A DNA stretch of 32,143 nt from JAUQQI01 sp040289115 (lineage in GTDB: Bacteria; Chloroflexota; Dehalococcoidia; JAUQQI01). Under the pieces are notes generated by a model. The model made no database searches. It was not told where the DNA came from and was given only the letters and a program-made list of their open reading frames with translations. The stretch spans positions 1 to 32,143 of the forward strand of contig PSKS01000024.1 in the NCBI GenBank assembly GCA_040289115.1. Direction: 5' to 3'. Positions 23,797-31,383 of this stretch are shown in pieces. The position numbers were made by a program, and so were the translations under genes. Every line of letters starts with the position of its first letter. Positions within the stretch are counted from its first letter, which is position 1.

Positions 23797-23907
23797 TATG
23801 CTTGGGCTGACCGGGTCTCAATAAAATATACCCCGCCCGAGCCCAGGTTTCTCCCCCAGCAAGAGGGGCTGCCGGCACCCTTGAAACCGCACCCATCCGT
23901 TTTCGGG

Positions 23908-23978
23908 TAAAATCAAAATAGCGTATCCCTGGGGGACGGTCCCTGAGCGGCAGTGACAGGCCGCCCAGGGGCTTTTTT
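23908..23978 (+). promoter_or_regulatory. Leader with intrinsic terminator before the DUF4392 gene (attenuator candidate)
   Basis: A -10-like TAAAAT (23908-23913) is followed by a short leader holding CCCTGGG (23927-23933), which pairs with CCCAGGG (23964-23970) just before a CTTTTTT run: an intrinsic terminator in plus orientation. It lies 27 bp before the gene it would switch off, and no plus-strand gene lies upstream to be ended. Inside the stem GGGACGGTCCC and GCGGC/GCCGC form smaller, partly exclusive hairpins. This is the layout of an attenuator or small riboswitch; the family is not recognised. The -35 box is unclear. Confidence 0.55.
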
Positions 23979-24004
23979 ATCCTGCGGGGCAAGATGGGCT
24001 TAAG

Positions 24005-24904
24005 ATGCCGGGGAACATAGAAGACATTATTTTGCAGAATGACCGCCGGGGCATAAGTGCCCTTCGGCCCTTCCTGCCCCCGGACTTTTGTCGCCGGGCG
24101 GCCGCCTTTATTGCCGAGGTGTCAGGCCCCGTCCTCATCGCCACCGGCTTTTGTACTTACGGCCGGCCCGAAACCGACGGCCCCCTCGGGGCGGTGGCCC
24201 TGGGCGAGGCCCTGGGACGCCTAGGCTATAAGGTCGGCTATCTTACCGACCGGGTGGGCCGCGGCTTGCTGGATACCCTCCACCCCGAAGCCGAGCTTAT
24301 CGAGGTCCCGATTACCGACCTGAAAACTACCCGCTGCCTGGCCGAGAAGATTCTGGCCAAATGGCAGCCGATTCTCCTCATCAGTATCGAGCGGTGCGGC
24401 CTGACCCGGGACGGACGCTACCTGACCATGCGGGGGGTGGACATTACCGCCGAGACCGCCTATCTGGACGTGTTTTTCTGGCTCCACGACCGCACCGTGG
24501 GGATCGGGGACGGCGGCAACGAAATCGGGATGGGCAACCTTTATGAGATTATCCGACAGACTCCGGGGTTGCCCCCCATCCCGGCAGCCACAGAGGTCAC
24601 CCACCTGGTGATCGCCAGCGTCTGCAACTGGGGGGCGTACGGGCTGGTGGCCGGGCTTTCGCTTTTGGCCGGCCAAAATCTCCTGCCGGACCCGGACCTG
24701 GAATACCGGCGTCTTGAAGCCCTCGTCCGGTCGGGGGCCGTTGACGGGATCACCGGCCGCCCGGAGCCGACGGTGGACACCTTTCCGTGGGCCGTCTACG
24801 GCGACGTTCTTACGGAGCTCCACCGAATGGTTGAGAGCAACCTGACCAGTCGGTGTGCGCCGCCTCGGCTAAGTCCCGGGTGGGGCGGCAGTTATCCCCC
24901 GTAA
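24005..24904 (+). CDS. DUF4392 (D-glutamate cyclase-like) protein
   Basis: A 299-residue protein of the family related to the C-terminal domain of mitochondrial D-glutamate cyclase, which converts D-glutamate to 5-oxoproline. Family landmarks are VLIATGFCTYGRPETDGPLGAVALGEAL near residue 43, RCGLTRDGRYLTMRG, and GIGDGGNEIGMGN (166-178), the most conserved motif. There is no signal peptide or membrane segment. ATG at 24005 has only a weak ribosome-binding site. No oxoprolinase gene is near. It stands alone between the CPBP gene (divergent) and a gene-poor stretch. Family membership is firm, the reaction probable. Confidence 0.85.
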   Translation: MPGNIEDIILQNDRRGISALRPFLPPDFCRRAAAFIAEVSGPVLIATGFCTYGRPETDGPLGAVALGEALGRLGYKVGYLTDRVGRGLLDTLHPEAELIEVPITDLKTTRCLAEKILAKWQPILLISIERCGLTRDGRYLTMRGVDITAETAYLDVFFWLHDRTVGIGDGGNEIGMGNLYEIIRQTPGLPPIPAATEVTHLVIASVCNWGAYGLVAGLSLLAGQNLLPDPDLEYRRLEALVRSGAVDGITGRPEPTVDTFPWAVYGDVLTELHRMVESNLTSRCAPPRLSPGWGGSYPP

Positions 24905-24929
24905 CTATCTTCAGACCCTACGACCTTAC

Positions 24930-24971
24930 TTAATCAATGCGAACCCGGGTTGTCTTGTAAGTATTGATTAA
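24930..24971. repeat. Nested inverted repeat after the DUF4392 gene
   Basis: TTAATCAATGC (24930-24940) pairs with GTATTGATTAA (24961-24971), 11 bp with one G-U. The 20-nt loop itself holds the perfect palindrome AACCCGGGTT (24942-24951). It begins 25 bp after the DUF4392 stop. It may end transcription of that gene or be a protein-binding site; there is no T run. Confidence 0.6.
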
Positions 24972-25401
24972 CTCCTCCGGAACTCTGGGAGGATACAAGG
25001 CCCGACTGAAACCGCGCCGTGGCCCCACGCGGCCTAATGATGACTGCTTAGCCTCCTGAAGCCCACTGACGGCCCCAAAACCTGCGGCCTCCGGCAGACC
25101 GGCCCTGGACCAGGAAGCCGAAAACCCAGCCGGTCCAGACACCGTACCCCCTGAGCAGACGGGCGACATGATAGGCTACCTGCCAGGTCCACGCCTAACG
25201 CGCAGCCCCGGAAGGGGTTTGAGGTGGCAACTGGGCGTCATTTCTAAAGAAGGCCAGGTCAAGAACCTTCACAGGCGGACCGTCCCGCTAGCGGGGAGCC
25301 AGCCCGTGAAGTTTTGCGGGAATTTTTAGGTTTTCTGGGTGCCCGGGGCCTCACCGGGCCGAATCTTCACGGTCTGGGCCGGCCCAAGCTGGCCGAAGGG
25401 C

Positions 25402-25421
25402 CCTTAAAGGGCCTTAAAGGG
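25402..25421 (+). repeat. Tandem duplication of the decamer CCTTAAAGGG
   Basis: Two exact head-to-tail copies (25402-25411, 25412-25421), with a degraded third (CCTTAACGG) about 11 bp further on. The surrounding GGCCCTTAAAGGGCC (25399-25413) is a near-perfect palindrome. Significance unknown. Confidence 0.75.
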
Positions 25422-26038
25422 TCGGTAGAGGCCCTTAACGGTGGACTTTCGGGCTGTGAGAGCTCACGGCCACGGCCGTCAGGGCGGGAACGTTCCTGGG
25501 GAAGCCTCACGGTGCCCTCAACACCCTTCGTGAAGCCCCGACCGGCACCATCACGGCCGGACGCCCTAAGGCGAAGGGGTGCCAGCCATGATGCCCCCTT
25601 GTCAACCCGCTCGTCGTGGCCGACGCCATTGGCGCCATTAAAGTGGGCGGCGTCCCAGCGCCCAGACTAATCGCAAGGGCCAAGGGGCCTGCTGGGACGC
25701 CGCCTACGGCTTCGGCCTGGCCCTACGCACCGAGGGTGGGGTCTGTGCCCAACGAACTTCTGGAAGGGGCAAGGGCCCGGGGCCTGGAGGCGGGCCGGAG
25801 GGTTTGAAAGGCCTTGCTTTTCGTCCGGCAAGCCAAAAGCCGGAAACCACGCCGGCACCCGCGAGTAGTTCGGTTTCCGCCGGGGCACACCTGGACCCGG
25901 CCAGTGGGAGTAGGCCATTGCCCTTTACGGTGGAGAATTTTTAGGACCCTTTGCGGCTTCTTCGGGAGCGGGCGGAGTGACGGCAACGGCTTTTGAAGAC
26001 GCTGCTTACTTCCGGTCGAGTTTAAAGTTTTCTGTTAA

Positions 26039-26398
26039 GGTTTCTTAGAACAGTTCGACCGGGTGAAGGCTCGCCCAGATGCGCTTGAAATTCGGCTTGG
26101 GCAAGTGGACACCCAATTGGGAAGCTTAGCCGAAGCCCAGGCCAGGCCGGCGAATCGGGTGGGCGCCCCAGACGGCCGGGAGCTGGAATGGCGGTACCGG
26201 GGCCCGCTAGGTTTCTGCCGGATCCGGGTGCTATCCGTCGTCGAGCTGCCCGCCCGGTTAGATAACCTGGAGGAGCAGGGCCTGGCCCTTGATCCCGCCG
26301 ACCGGGACCGGTTACTTGAGATGGACCTGGTGGCCGGGGCCTGGACGTCGCCGGGCGATTTGGCGGTGTGGGTGGCAGCAGATGTCGACGGGTTCTAA
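26039..26398 (+). pseudogene. Remnant of a coiled-coil DUF3782-like (PD-(D/E)XK-type) protein
   Basis: The frame reads LEQFDRVKARPDALEIRLGQ and LGSLAEAQARPANRVG, the heptad coiled coil typical of these proteins. It then passes to LEWRYRGPLGF, RIRVLSVVELPARLDNLEEQGL, DPADRDRLLEMDLVAGAW and DLAVWVAADVDGF, which resemble the first part of the nuclease-like domain. A stop at 26036-26038 cuts off the upstream coiled coil, and the frame ends where family members continue for about 60 more residues. Both ends are therefore missing. Similarity is from memory of the family; the GTG at 26063 could still express a 111-residue piece. Confidence 0.55.
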
Positions 26399-26789
26399 GG
26401 CAAGGTCTTACCTGCTGCGCTGGGCGGTCATGGTCGGCCTGGGTCTGGCGGTCCTCGGCCAGCTTTATTTTACCACCCGCCGGGAATACCTTGGGAATAC
26501 TGACCTTCGGAGGGCAGTTCGGCCAGGGGCCGGCAGTAGGGGCAGCAGGGTAAGAGAAGGGCCCTTTCGGGCGGCCGAGACGGAATCCGGCCGTTGTTCA
26601 AATGCGAAGAGCAAGGCCTTCCGCGTATTGATGCGCCGGCGACCCGCAACGTACTGGGATGTCCTTACTCTCTGGGTCAGCGGCGTTGTGCTCACAGCCC
26701 TCGCCTGCGTCGAACGTTGGGGCCCGCCGGGCCGGGACGCAGCCTTGGCCCTGGTACTGGCGTTGGTCGGCCTGGGCCTACGTCTTTGA
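26382..26789 (+). pseudogene. Fragmentary membrane protein, perhaps GT39-like remnant
   Basis: An ATG at 26382 starts a 135-residue frame with one clear membrane helix (LLRWAVMVGLGLAVLGQLYF) followed by TTRREYL, an opening seen in some bacterial GT39-type glycosyltransferases. A low-complexity, charged middle with no family resemblance follows, then two more hydrophobic segments (YWDVLTLWVSGVVLTALA and AALALVLALVGLGLRL) where the frame stops. It overlaps the preceding remnant by 17 bp. I read it as a glycosyltransferase start with internal damage and a lost C-terminus. A genuine small three-helix membrane protein is the alternative. Confidence 0.4.
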
Positions 26790-26798
26790 AAATAATTT

Positions 26799-26968
26799 TA
26801 TAATTGGGGTGGGTCGACCGAGGATATCGGCGAAGCGGCAAGGGTATATAATTTTAAGGTTTATTTCCCGTCGGCTCGTACGGTGTCCCTGGCCGGCCAC
26901 AACGCGGCCGGTGGCTAAATTATCGGGAATCTGGCCGGAAGCCCGCACTCTTAACATTAGGGAGAGTG
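26799..26968 (+). promoter_or_regulatory. Upstream region of the pnt cluster: two TATAAT boxes and leader hairpins
   Basis: TATAAT occurs at 26799-26804 and again at 26847-26852; neither has a convincing -35 box. The leader after the second box can form TTCCCG/CGGGAA (26865-26870 with 26924-26929) enclosing CCGGCC/GGCCGG (26893-26898 with 26906-26911). Further on CACTCT/AGAGTG (26946-26951 with 26963-26968) would enclose part of the purine-rich ribosome-binding region of pntAB. The structures are visible; any regulatory role is inferred. Confidence 0.4.
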
Positions 26969-26975
26969 ATCCGCT

Positions 26976-27272
26976 ATGACGGAGCAGGGGGACATTTTAA
27001 CCAATCTTTTCATTTTTATTTTGGCGTCGTTTTTAGGGCTTGAGCTTATCCGGCATGTATCTAGGCTTTTGCACACGCCCCTCATGTCCCTTACAAATGC
27101 TATTTCGGCCATCTCCATTGTGGGTTCTTTGCTTTTAGCCGGGGGTCACCATGAGGGTTTCGCCGTCATCCTTGGGGCGGTGGCGGTGGCCGCCTCGGCC
27201 ACCAACATTGTCGGCGGCTACCTTATCACCGAGCGCATTTTAAGGATGTTTCGGGGGCGTTCTGAGCGATGA
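26976..27272 (+). CDS. pntAB: Proton-translocating NAD(P) transhydrogenase subunit alpha part 2
   Basis: The small membrane part of the alpha chain, 98 residues with three helices (NLFIFILASFLGLELI, AISAISIVGSLLLAG, VILGAVAVAASATNIVGGYL). The conserved TPLMSLTNAISAISIVG leads into helix two. With PntB it forms the proton channel that couples hydride transfer from NADH to NADP+ to the proton gradient. ATG at 26976 follows GGGAGAG at 11-nt spacing. The stop overlaps the pntB ATG. It is the first gene of the cluster, whereas it usually sits between pntAA and pntB. Confidence 0.95.
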   Translation: MTEQGDILTNLFIFILASFLGLELIRHVSRLLHTPLMSLTNAISAISIVGSLLLAGGHHEGFAVILGAVAVAASATNIVGGYLITERILRMFRGRSER

Positions 27273-28639
27273 TGGCTGAGCGGTTTACCGAATGGATTTA
27301 CCTGGTTTCGGCGGTTTTATTCATCTTAGCCCTCAAGTTTATGAGCGAGGTTAGGACGGCCCGTTGGGGCAACTGGGCTGGGGCTTTGGGAATGCTTTTG
27401 GCGGTGGCTGGGACGCTGATGCGGCCTGAGGTTGTCGATTACCGCTGGATTATTTTGGCGGTGGTGGTTGGCTTTGTGGTGGGCGCGCCCATGGGTCTGC
27501 TTATGCCCATGACGGCGGTTCCGCAGCGGACGGCCTTATCCCACGCCTTTGGGGCCCTGGCGGCCGGGTTGGTGGGGACGGCTGAGTTTTACCTGCGGGG
27601 TGCTGAGCTTAGTCCGTTCTTTATGGGGGTTCTTTGCCTTGAGGTACTGCTGGGCTATCTTACGTTTACGGGAAGCTTACTGGCCTTTGCCAAGCTTCAG
27701 GAGCTTATTCCGACGCGGCCTATCGTTTACCCTGGGCGCAATTATATAAGTCTTTCGGTGCTGGGTGTTGGGGTGCTTACGGGCTTAATTTTAGTGGCGA
27801 ACCGGGGTCCGGCCGAGCTTTTCCTGGTGCTGGTTGGGGCGGCTTTGCTTTTTGGGGTTTTGCTGATTTTGCCCATTGGTGGGGCCGACATGCCGACGGT
27901 TATTGCCATTTTGAACTCCTATGCTGGGCTTTCGGCCTCATTTATGGGCTTCGTTTTGGACAACAAGCTTTTGATTGTGGCTGGGGCCTTAGATGGTTCA
28001 TCGGGGTTTATTCTTTCGATGTTGATGTGCAAGGCGATGAACCGTTCTTTTACCAACGTGCTATTTGGGGCCTTTGGGCAGGTGCAGGTGGGGGAGGTTG
28101 AGAAGGGCCGGACGGTTCAGGGTTACACCCCTGAGGATGCGGCGGCGGTGCTTTGGGATGCTCGGTCGGTGATCATTGTGACGGGTTATGGGCTGGCGGC
28201 GTCCCAGGCCCAGCATGCGGTGAAGGAGCTGGCGGATCTGCTGATGGGTCGGGGTGTGGACGTAAAGTTCGCCATCCATCCGGTGGCTGGGCGGATGCCT
28301 GGGCACATGAATGTTTTGTTGGCGGAGGCTGGGGTTCCGTACGACCTGCTTTACGAGATGGACGAGGTAAATCCCCTCTTTCCCGAGGCCGATGTGGCCT
28401 TAGTGGTGGGTGCCAATGACATAACGAACCCGGCGGCCAAGACCAAACCGGACTCGCCCATTTACGGGATGCCGATTTTGGAGGTGGACAAGGCCCGGAC
28501 GGTGGTTTTCATCAAGCGCAGCCTGGCGCCGGGGTTTGCTGGGATTGACAACGAGCTATTTTATCTGCCCAAGACGATGATGGTATTTGGGGACGCCAAG
28601 AAGGTGCTTACCCAGATAATCGCTGCCCTGAAAGGTTAA
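27269..28639 (+). CDS. pntB: Proton-translocating NAD(P) transhydrogenase subunit beta
   Basis: A 456-residue membrane subunit binding NADP(H). About nine helices come first (including the GGADMPTVIAILNSYAGLSASFMGF loop), then the domain III nucleotide-binding part: GYGLAASQAQHAV, HPVAGRMPGHMNVLLAEA, GANDITNPAAKT, IYGMPIL and IKRSLAPGFAGIDNELF, all diagnostic. ATG at 27269 (or the next ATG at 27272) overlaps the pntAB stop. Base composition differs from genes outside the cluster, with many T- or G-ending codons. pntAA follows after 13 bp. Confidence 0.96.
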   Translation: MMAERFTEWIYLVSAVLFILALKFMSEVRTARWGNWAGALGMLLAVAGTLMRPEVVDYRWIILAVVVGFVVGAPMGLLMPMTAVPQRTALSHAFGALAAGLVGTAEFYLRGAELSPFFMGVLCLEVLLGYLTFTGSLLAFAKLQELIPTRPIVYPGRNYISLSVLGVGVLTGLILVANRGPAELFLVLVGAALLFGVLLILPIGGADMPTVIAILNSYAGLSASFMGFVLDNKLLIVAGALDGSSGFILSMLMCKAMNRSFTNVLFGAFGQVQVGEVEKGRTVQGYTPEDAAAVLWDARSVIIVTGYGLAASQAQHAVKELADLLMGRGVDVKFAIHPVAGRMPGHMNVLLAEAGVPYDLLYEMDEVNPLFPEADVALVVGANDITNPAAKTKPDSPIYGMPILEVDKARTVVFIKRSLAPGFAGIDNELFYLPKTMMVFGDAKKVLTQIIAALKG

Positions 28640-28652
28640 AGGAGGTTTCAAG

Positions 28653-29825
28653 ATGCTGGTGGGCGTTGTACGGGAGACCTTTCCTGGGGAGCGGCGGGTT
28701 GCCCTGACCCCGATGGTGGTTACGGAGCTTAGGCGGTCTGGATTTGGGGTGGTGATTGAGGCTGGTGCTGGGCTTGGGGCGGGTTTCCCTGACCGCCTTT
28801 ATGCCGAGGCTGGGGCTGAGGTAGTTTTGGACCGCGAAGAGGTTTTTGGCCGGGCTGATATTATTGCGCAGGTTCGGGGCTATGGGGCCAACCCCGAGGC
28901 TGGTCGTAGAGACCTGGGGTACTTGCGTCCGGGGCAGGTTTTGGTGGGTTTTTTTGAGCCGATAGCCAACCCGGAGGCGGCCGTAGAGTTGGCGTCGAGG
29001 GGTGTTACAGTTTTTGCGTTGGAGCTTTTGCCCCGGATAAGTCGTGCCCAGTCGATGGATGCCCTTTCGTCGCAGGCGACGGTGGTGGGTTATAAGGGGG
29101 TTTTGCTGGCGGCGGAGGCTTTGCCGAAGATGTTTCCGATGCTGGTGACGGCCGCGGGTACGATAAAGCCGGCGAAGGTTTTGGTGATTGGGGTGGGTGT
29201 AGCTGGGCTTCAGGCGATAGCTACTGCCCGGCGGTTGGGTGCGGTAGTATCGGCCTATGATGTGCGGCCTGCGGCGAAGGAGGAGGCCGAAAGCGTTGGG
29301 GCCAGGTTCATTGAGCTGGGGCTGGAGACGGTGGAGGTTGAGGCTGGTGGCGGTTATGCCCGTGAGATGGGTGAGGAGTTTTACCGGCGGCAGCGGCAGC
29401 TTTTGGGGGATGTACTGGCCGAGCATGACGTGGTGATAACGGCGGCGCTGGTGGTGGGTCGGCGTGCGCCGGTGCTGGTTACGGCAGAGATGGTGCGGCG
29501 GATGCGGCCTGGGTCGGTGATAGTGGACCTGGCGGCGGAGCGAGGGGGTAATTGTGAGGTTAGTCGGGCCGGTGAGACGGTCGAGGTAGACGGGGTCAAG
29601 GTGATTGGGGCGGTAAACCTGGCGGCGACGGTTCCGTATGATGCCAGCCAGATGTATGGGCGCAACGTTGGCAATTTTTTGCGGCATGTGTTTGGGCGTG
29701 GGGGACCTGATTTTAGCGAAGAGATAACCCGTGAGACGTTGCTGGTGCGGGCGGGGGAGGTGGTAAGCGGGCGGGTTCGGCAGCTTCTGGGCCTGCCACC
29801 CCTCGTCACCAAGGGGACAGGCTAA
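28653..29825 (+). CDS. pntAA: Proton-translocating NAD(P) transhydrogenase subunit alpha part 1
   Basis: The soluble NAD(H)-binding subunit, 390 residues, related to alanine dehydrogenase. It begins VGVVRETFPGERRVALTP, has the loop SRAQSMDALSSQATVVGYKGV that contacts the beta subunit, the Rossmann fingerprint IGVGVAGLQAIATARRLGAVVSAYDVR, and VIVDLAAERGGNCE. AGGAGG precedes ATG at 28653. It shares the G/T-rich codon use of pntAB and pntB, so the three moved or evolved as a unit. It comes last here instead of first. No terminator with a T run follows. Confidence 0.96.
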   Translation: MLVGVVRETFPGERRVALTPMVVTELRRSGFGVVIEAGAGLGAGFPDRLYAEAGAEVVLDREEVFGRADIIAQVRGYGANPEAGRRDLGYLRPGQVLVGFFEPIANPEAAVELASRGVTVFALELLPRISRAQSMDALSSQATVVGYKGVLLAAEALPKMFPMLVTAAGTIKPAKVLVIGVGVAGLQAIATARRLGAVVSAYDVRPAAKEEAESVGARFIELGLETVEVEAGGGYAREMGEEFYRRQRQLLGDVLAEHDVVITAALVVGRRAPVLVTAEMVRRMRPGSVIVDLAAERGGNCEVSRAGETVEVDGVKVIGAVNLAATVPYDASQMYGRNVGNFLRHVFGRGGPDFSEEITRETLLVRAGEVVSGRVRQLLGLPPLVTKGTG

Positions 29826-29974
29826 AACTTCAGCCCCGCACAACCGACTGCTAAGGTGTGCGTCAGGGCCTAAAGTCCGGCGTTTCCACCGCGGCTTTCC
29901 AGTTCTGCTCAGTCGCAGCAACGGTGGGCATAACAGGAAAACCTCATCAAGAAGAACTGGGCCGCGCCAGTAGC

Positions 29975-30002
29975 CCCGGTTAAGGGATATAATTTAACCG
30001 GG
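29975..30002 (+). promoter_or_regulatory. Promoter -10 box inside a perfect inverted repeat upstream of nfeD
   Basis: CCCGGTTAA (29975-29983) and TTAACCGGG (29994-30002) are perfect 9-bp arms around a 10-bp spacer whose last six bases are TATAAT (29988-29993). A dimer on this 28-bp site would block the -10 element, so it looks like a repressor operator. Transcription would begin at about 30000, leaving only about 13 nt before the GTG start of nfeD and no Shine-Dalgarno sequence. Confidence 0.65.
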
Positions 30003-30012
30003 ACGTATTTCG

Positions 30013-31383
30013 GTGGCAAGAACGGTTCTCATCGCCCTTCTCGCCTTTGTCGCCTTATTCGGCGGGGCTTTCTGGGGGTTGGCTCAGGCGGCAGAACCCT
30101 GGGTTGCGGTCCTCGAACTTAAAGGGGTAATCAACCCGGTTTCAGCCCGCTACATCGACCGGGCCTTAACCGAGGCCGAAGAGGGCGGGGCCGTTTCGGC
30201 GGTGATCCTCCTAGATACCCCCGGTGGCCTAGAATCCTCTATGCGGGACATCGTCCAGCGCATCCTTAACGCCCGGATCCCCGTCATCGTCTACGTTTAC
30301 CCGCCCGGCGGCCGGGCCGCCTCGGCGGGGGCCTTCATAGCCATGGCCGCCCACGTGGCCGCTATGGCTCCGGACACCGCCATCGGGGCCGCCCACCCGG
30401 TGGGCATCGGCACCGGCCAGGCTGATAACACCGTCATCGAAAAGGCCACCAACGATGCCGCCGCCTTCATTCGGTCGCTGGCCCAGCGCCGGGGCCGCAA
30501 CGCCGACTGGGCCGAGCGGGCCGTCCGGGAGAGCATCTCCAGCAACGCCGACGAGGCCCTCCGGGACCGGGTGGTCGACGTGGTCGCCCCGGACCTCGGG
30601 TCCCTCCTGCGCCAGGTGGACGGCCGGGAAGTTCAGCTGGCCGTCGGCCGAGCCACCCTCCGAACCGCCGACGCCCGGACCATGAACCTGGAGATGAACC
30701 TGGTGGAGCGGTTCTTCCTGGCCATCACCGACCCGAACGTGGCCTACCTGCTCCTCACCCTGGCGATCCTGGCCATTTACTTTGAGCTGGCAAATCCCGG
30801 GGCGGTCCTGCCGGGGGTTATCGGGGGGATCTCCCTCCTCCTGGGCCTCCTGGCCCTGGGGATGCTGCCCGTAAACTTGGTAGGCCTGCTGCTCCTGGCC
30901 TTCGCCTTTCTGCTGTTCGTGGCCGAGATCTGGGTCACCAGCCACGGGGTTCTCACGGTCGGGGGGCTCATCTCCTTGGTACTTGGCTCTTTACTCCTCT
31001 TCAACCCCGGCGGGCCCCTATTTGCCGTCTCCATGCCCGTTATCGTCGGGGTTACCCTGACCATGGGCCTGATGATGGCCTTCACAATCGGGGCCATCAT
31101 CAGGGGCCAGCGGCGACGGCCTTATACCGGCCTGGAGGCGCTGGTCGGCCAGGCGGCAACCGCTCGCACCGTCCTGGACCCCACCGGGATGGTCTTCGTT
31201 AACGGCGAGCTTTGGGAAGCCCGGAGCCTTAACGGGCGGGTTGAGGCCGGGGAAGAGGTTAAAATCGAAGGGCTGAGCGGCGTCACCCTCTTGGTGAGCC
31301 GTCTCAAGCCCCCAGAAAAGCCGGCTCCGGCCGAGGAAGTCCCAGAGCCGGTTGAGGTCCGAAAGGAGGAGATAAATGCCTAG
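30013..31383 (+). CDS. nfeD: NfeD-type membrane serine protease (ClpP-like, slipin partner)
   Basis: A 456-residue long-form NfeD (NfeD1b). It has a signal peptide (about 1-26, ending QAA), a ClpP/SppA-like protease domain (about 30-210), four or five membrane helices (about 230-370) and a C-terminal OB-fold NfeD domain (about 380-440). The catalytic Ser104 in RAASAGAF and Lys144 in VIEKATND have the spacing of the Pyrococcus PH1510 Ser/Lys dyad, which cleaves the C-terminus of its partner stomatin. The adjacent slipin overlaps by 8 bp, the typical pair. GTG at 30013 gives the complete signal peptide. Confidence 0.94.
   Translation: MARTVLIALLAFVALFGGAFWGLAQAAEPWVAVLELKGVINPVSARYIDRALTEAEEGGAVSAVILLDTPGGLESSMRDIVQRILNARIPVIVYVYPPGGRAASAGAFIAMAAHVAAMAPDTAIGAAHPVGIGTGQADNTVIEKATNDAAAFIRSLAQRRGRNADWAERAVRESISSNADEALRDRVVDVVAPDLGSLLRQVDGREVQLAVGRATLRTADARTMNLEMNLVERFFLAITDPNVAYLLLTLAILAIYFELANPGAVLPGVIGGISLLLGLLALGMLPVNLVGLLLLAFAFLLFVAEIWVTSHGVLTVGGLISLVLGSLLLFNPGGPLFAVSMPVIVGVTLTMGLMMAFTIGAIIRGQRRRPYTGLEALVGQAATARTVLDPTGMVFVNGELWEARSLNGRVEAGEEVKIEGLSGVTLLVSRLKPPEKPAPAEEVPEPVEVRKEEINA

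Larger units (their letters stand above)
24905..26038. other. Gene-poor stretch with inverted repeats; no credible gene
   Basis: About 1.1 kb in which all open frames are short, lack ribosome-binding sites and have no recognisable motif. It contains several palindromes and hairpins: TTAATCAATGC/GTATTGATTAA at 24930-24971, CCCGCTAGCGGG at 25284-25295 enclosed by CTTCAC/GTGAAG (25267-25272 and 25306-25311), and GGCCCTT/AAGGGCC at 25399-25413. It also holds a tandem decamer and four TCACGG words. It may be decayed coding sequence, as the fragments just downstream are, or a long structured RNA. I cannot decide between these. Confidence 0.6.

Noticed and set aside
24930..25169. Minus-strand 79-codon frame ending YPPRVPEELINTYKTTRVRID
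   Set aside because: The end looks protein-like, but there is no ribosome-binding site and the N-terminal part is low-complexity; not enough to call a gene.
25367..25556. CRISPR-like array based on repeated TCACGG
   Set aside because: The repeat is only 6 nt, spacing is irregular (97, 43, 44) and flanks do not match.
25616..25807. Plus-strand 63-codon frame in the gene-poor stretch
   Set aside because: No motif or ribosome-binding site; perhaps decayed coding sequence, but no family can be named.
24905..26038. Group II intron or tmRNA in the gene-poor stretch
   Set aside because: No domain V, reverse transcriptase, tRNA-like ends or tag peptide could be found.
28608..29921. Long open frame (437 codons) antisense to pntAA
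   Set aside because: It mirrors the codon bias of the real gene; the protein is rich in Arg, His, Pro and Leu with no motif, and pntAA is certain.
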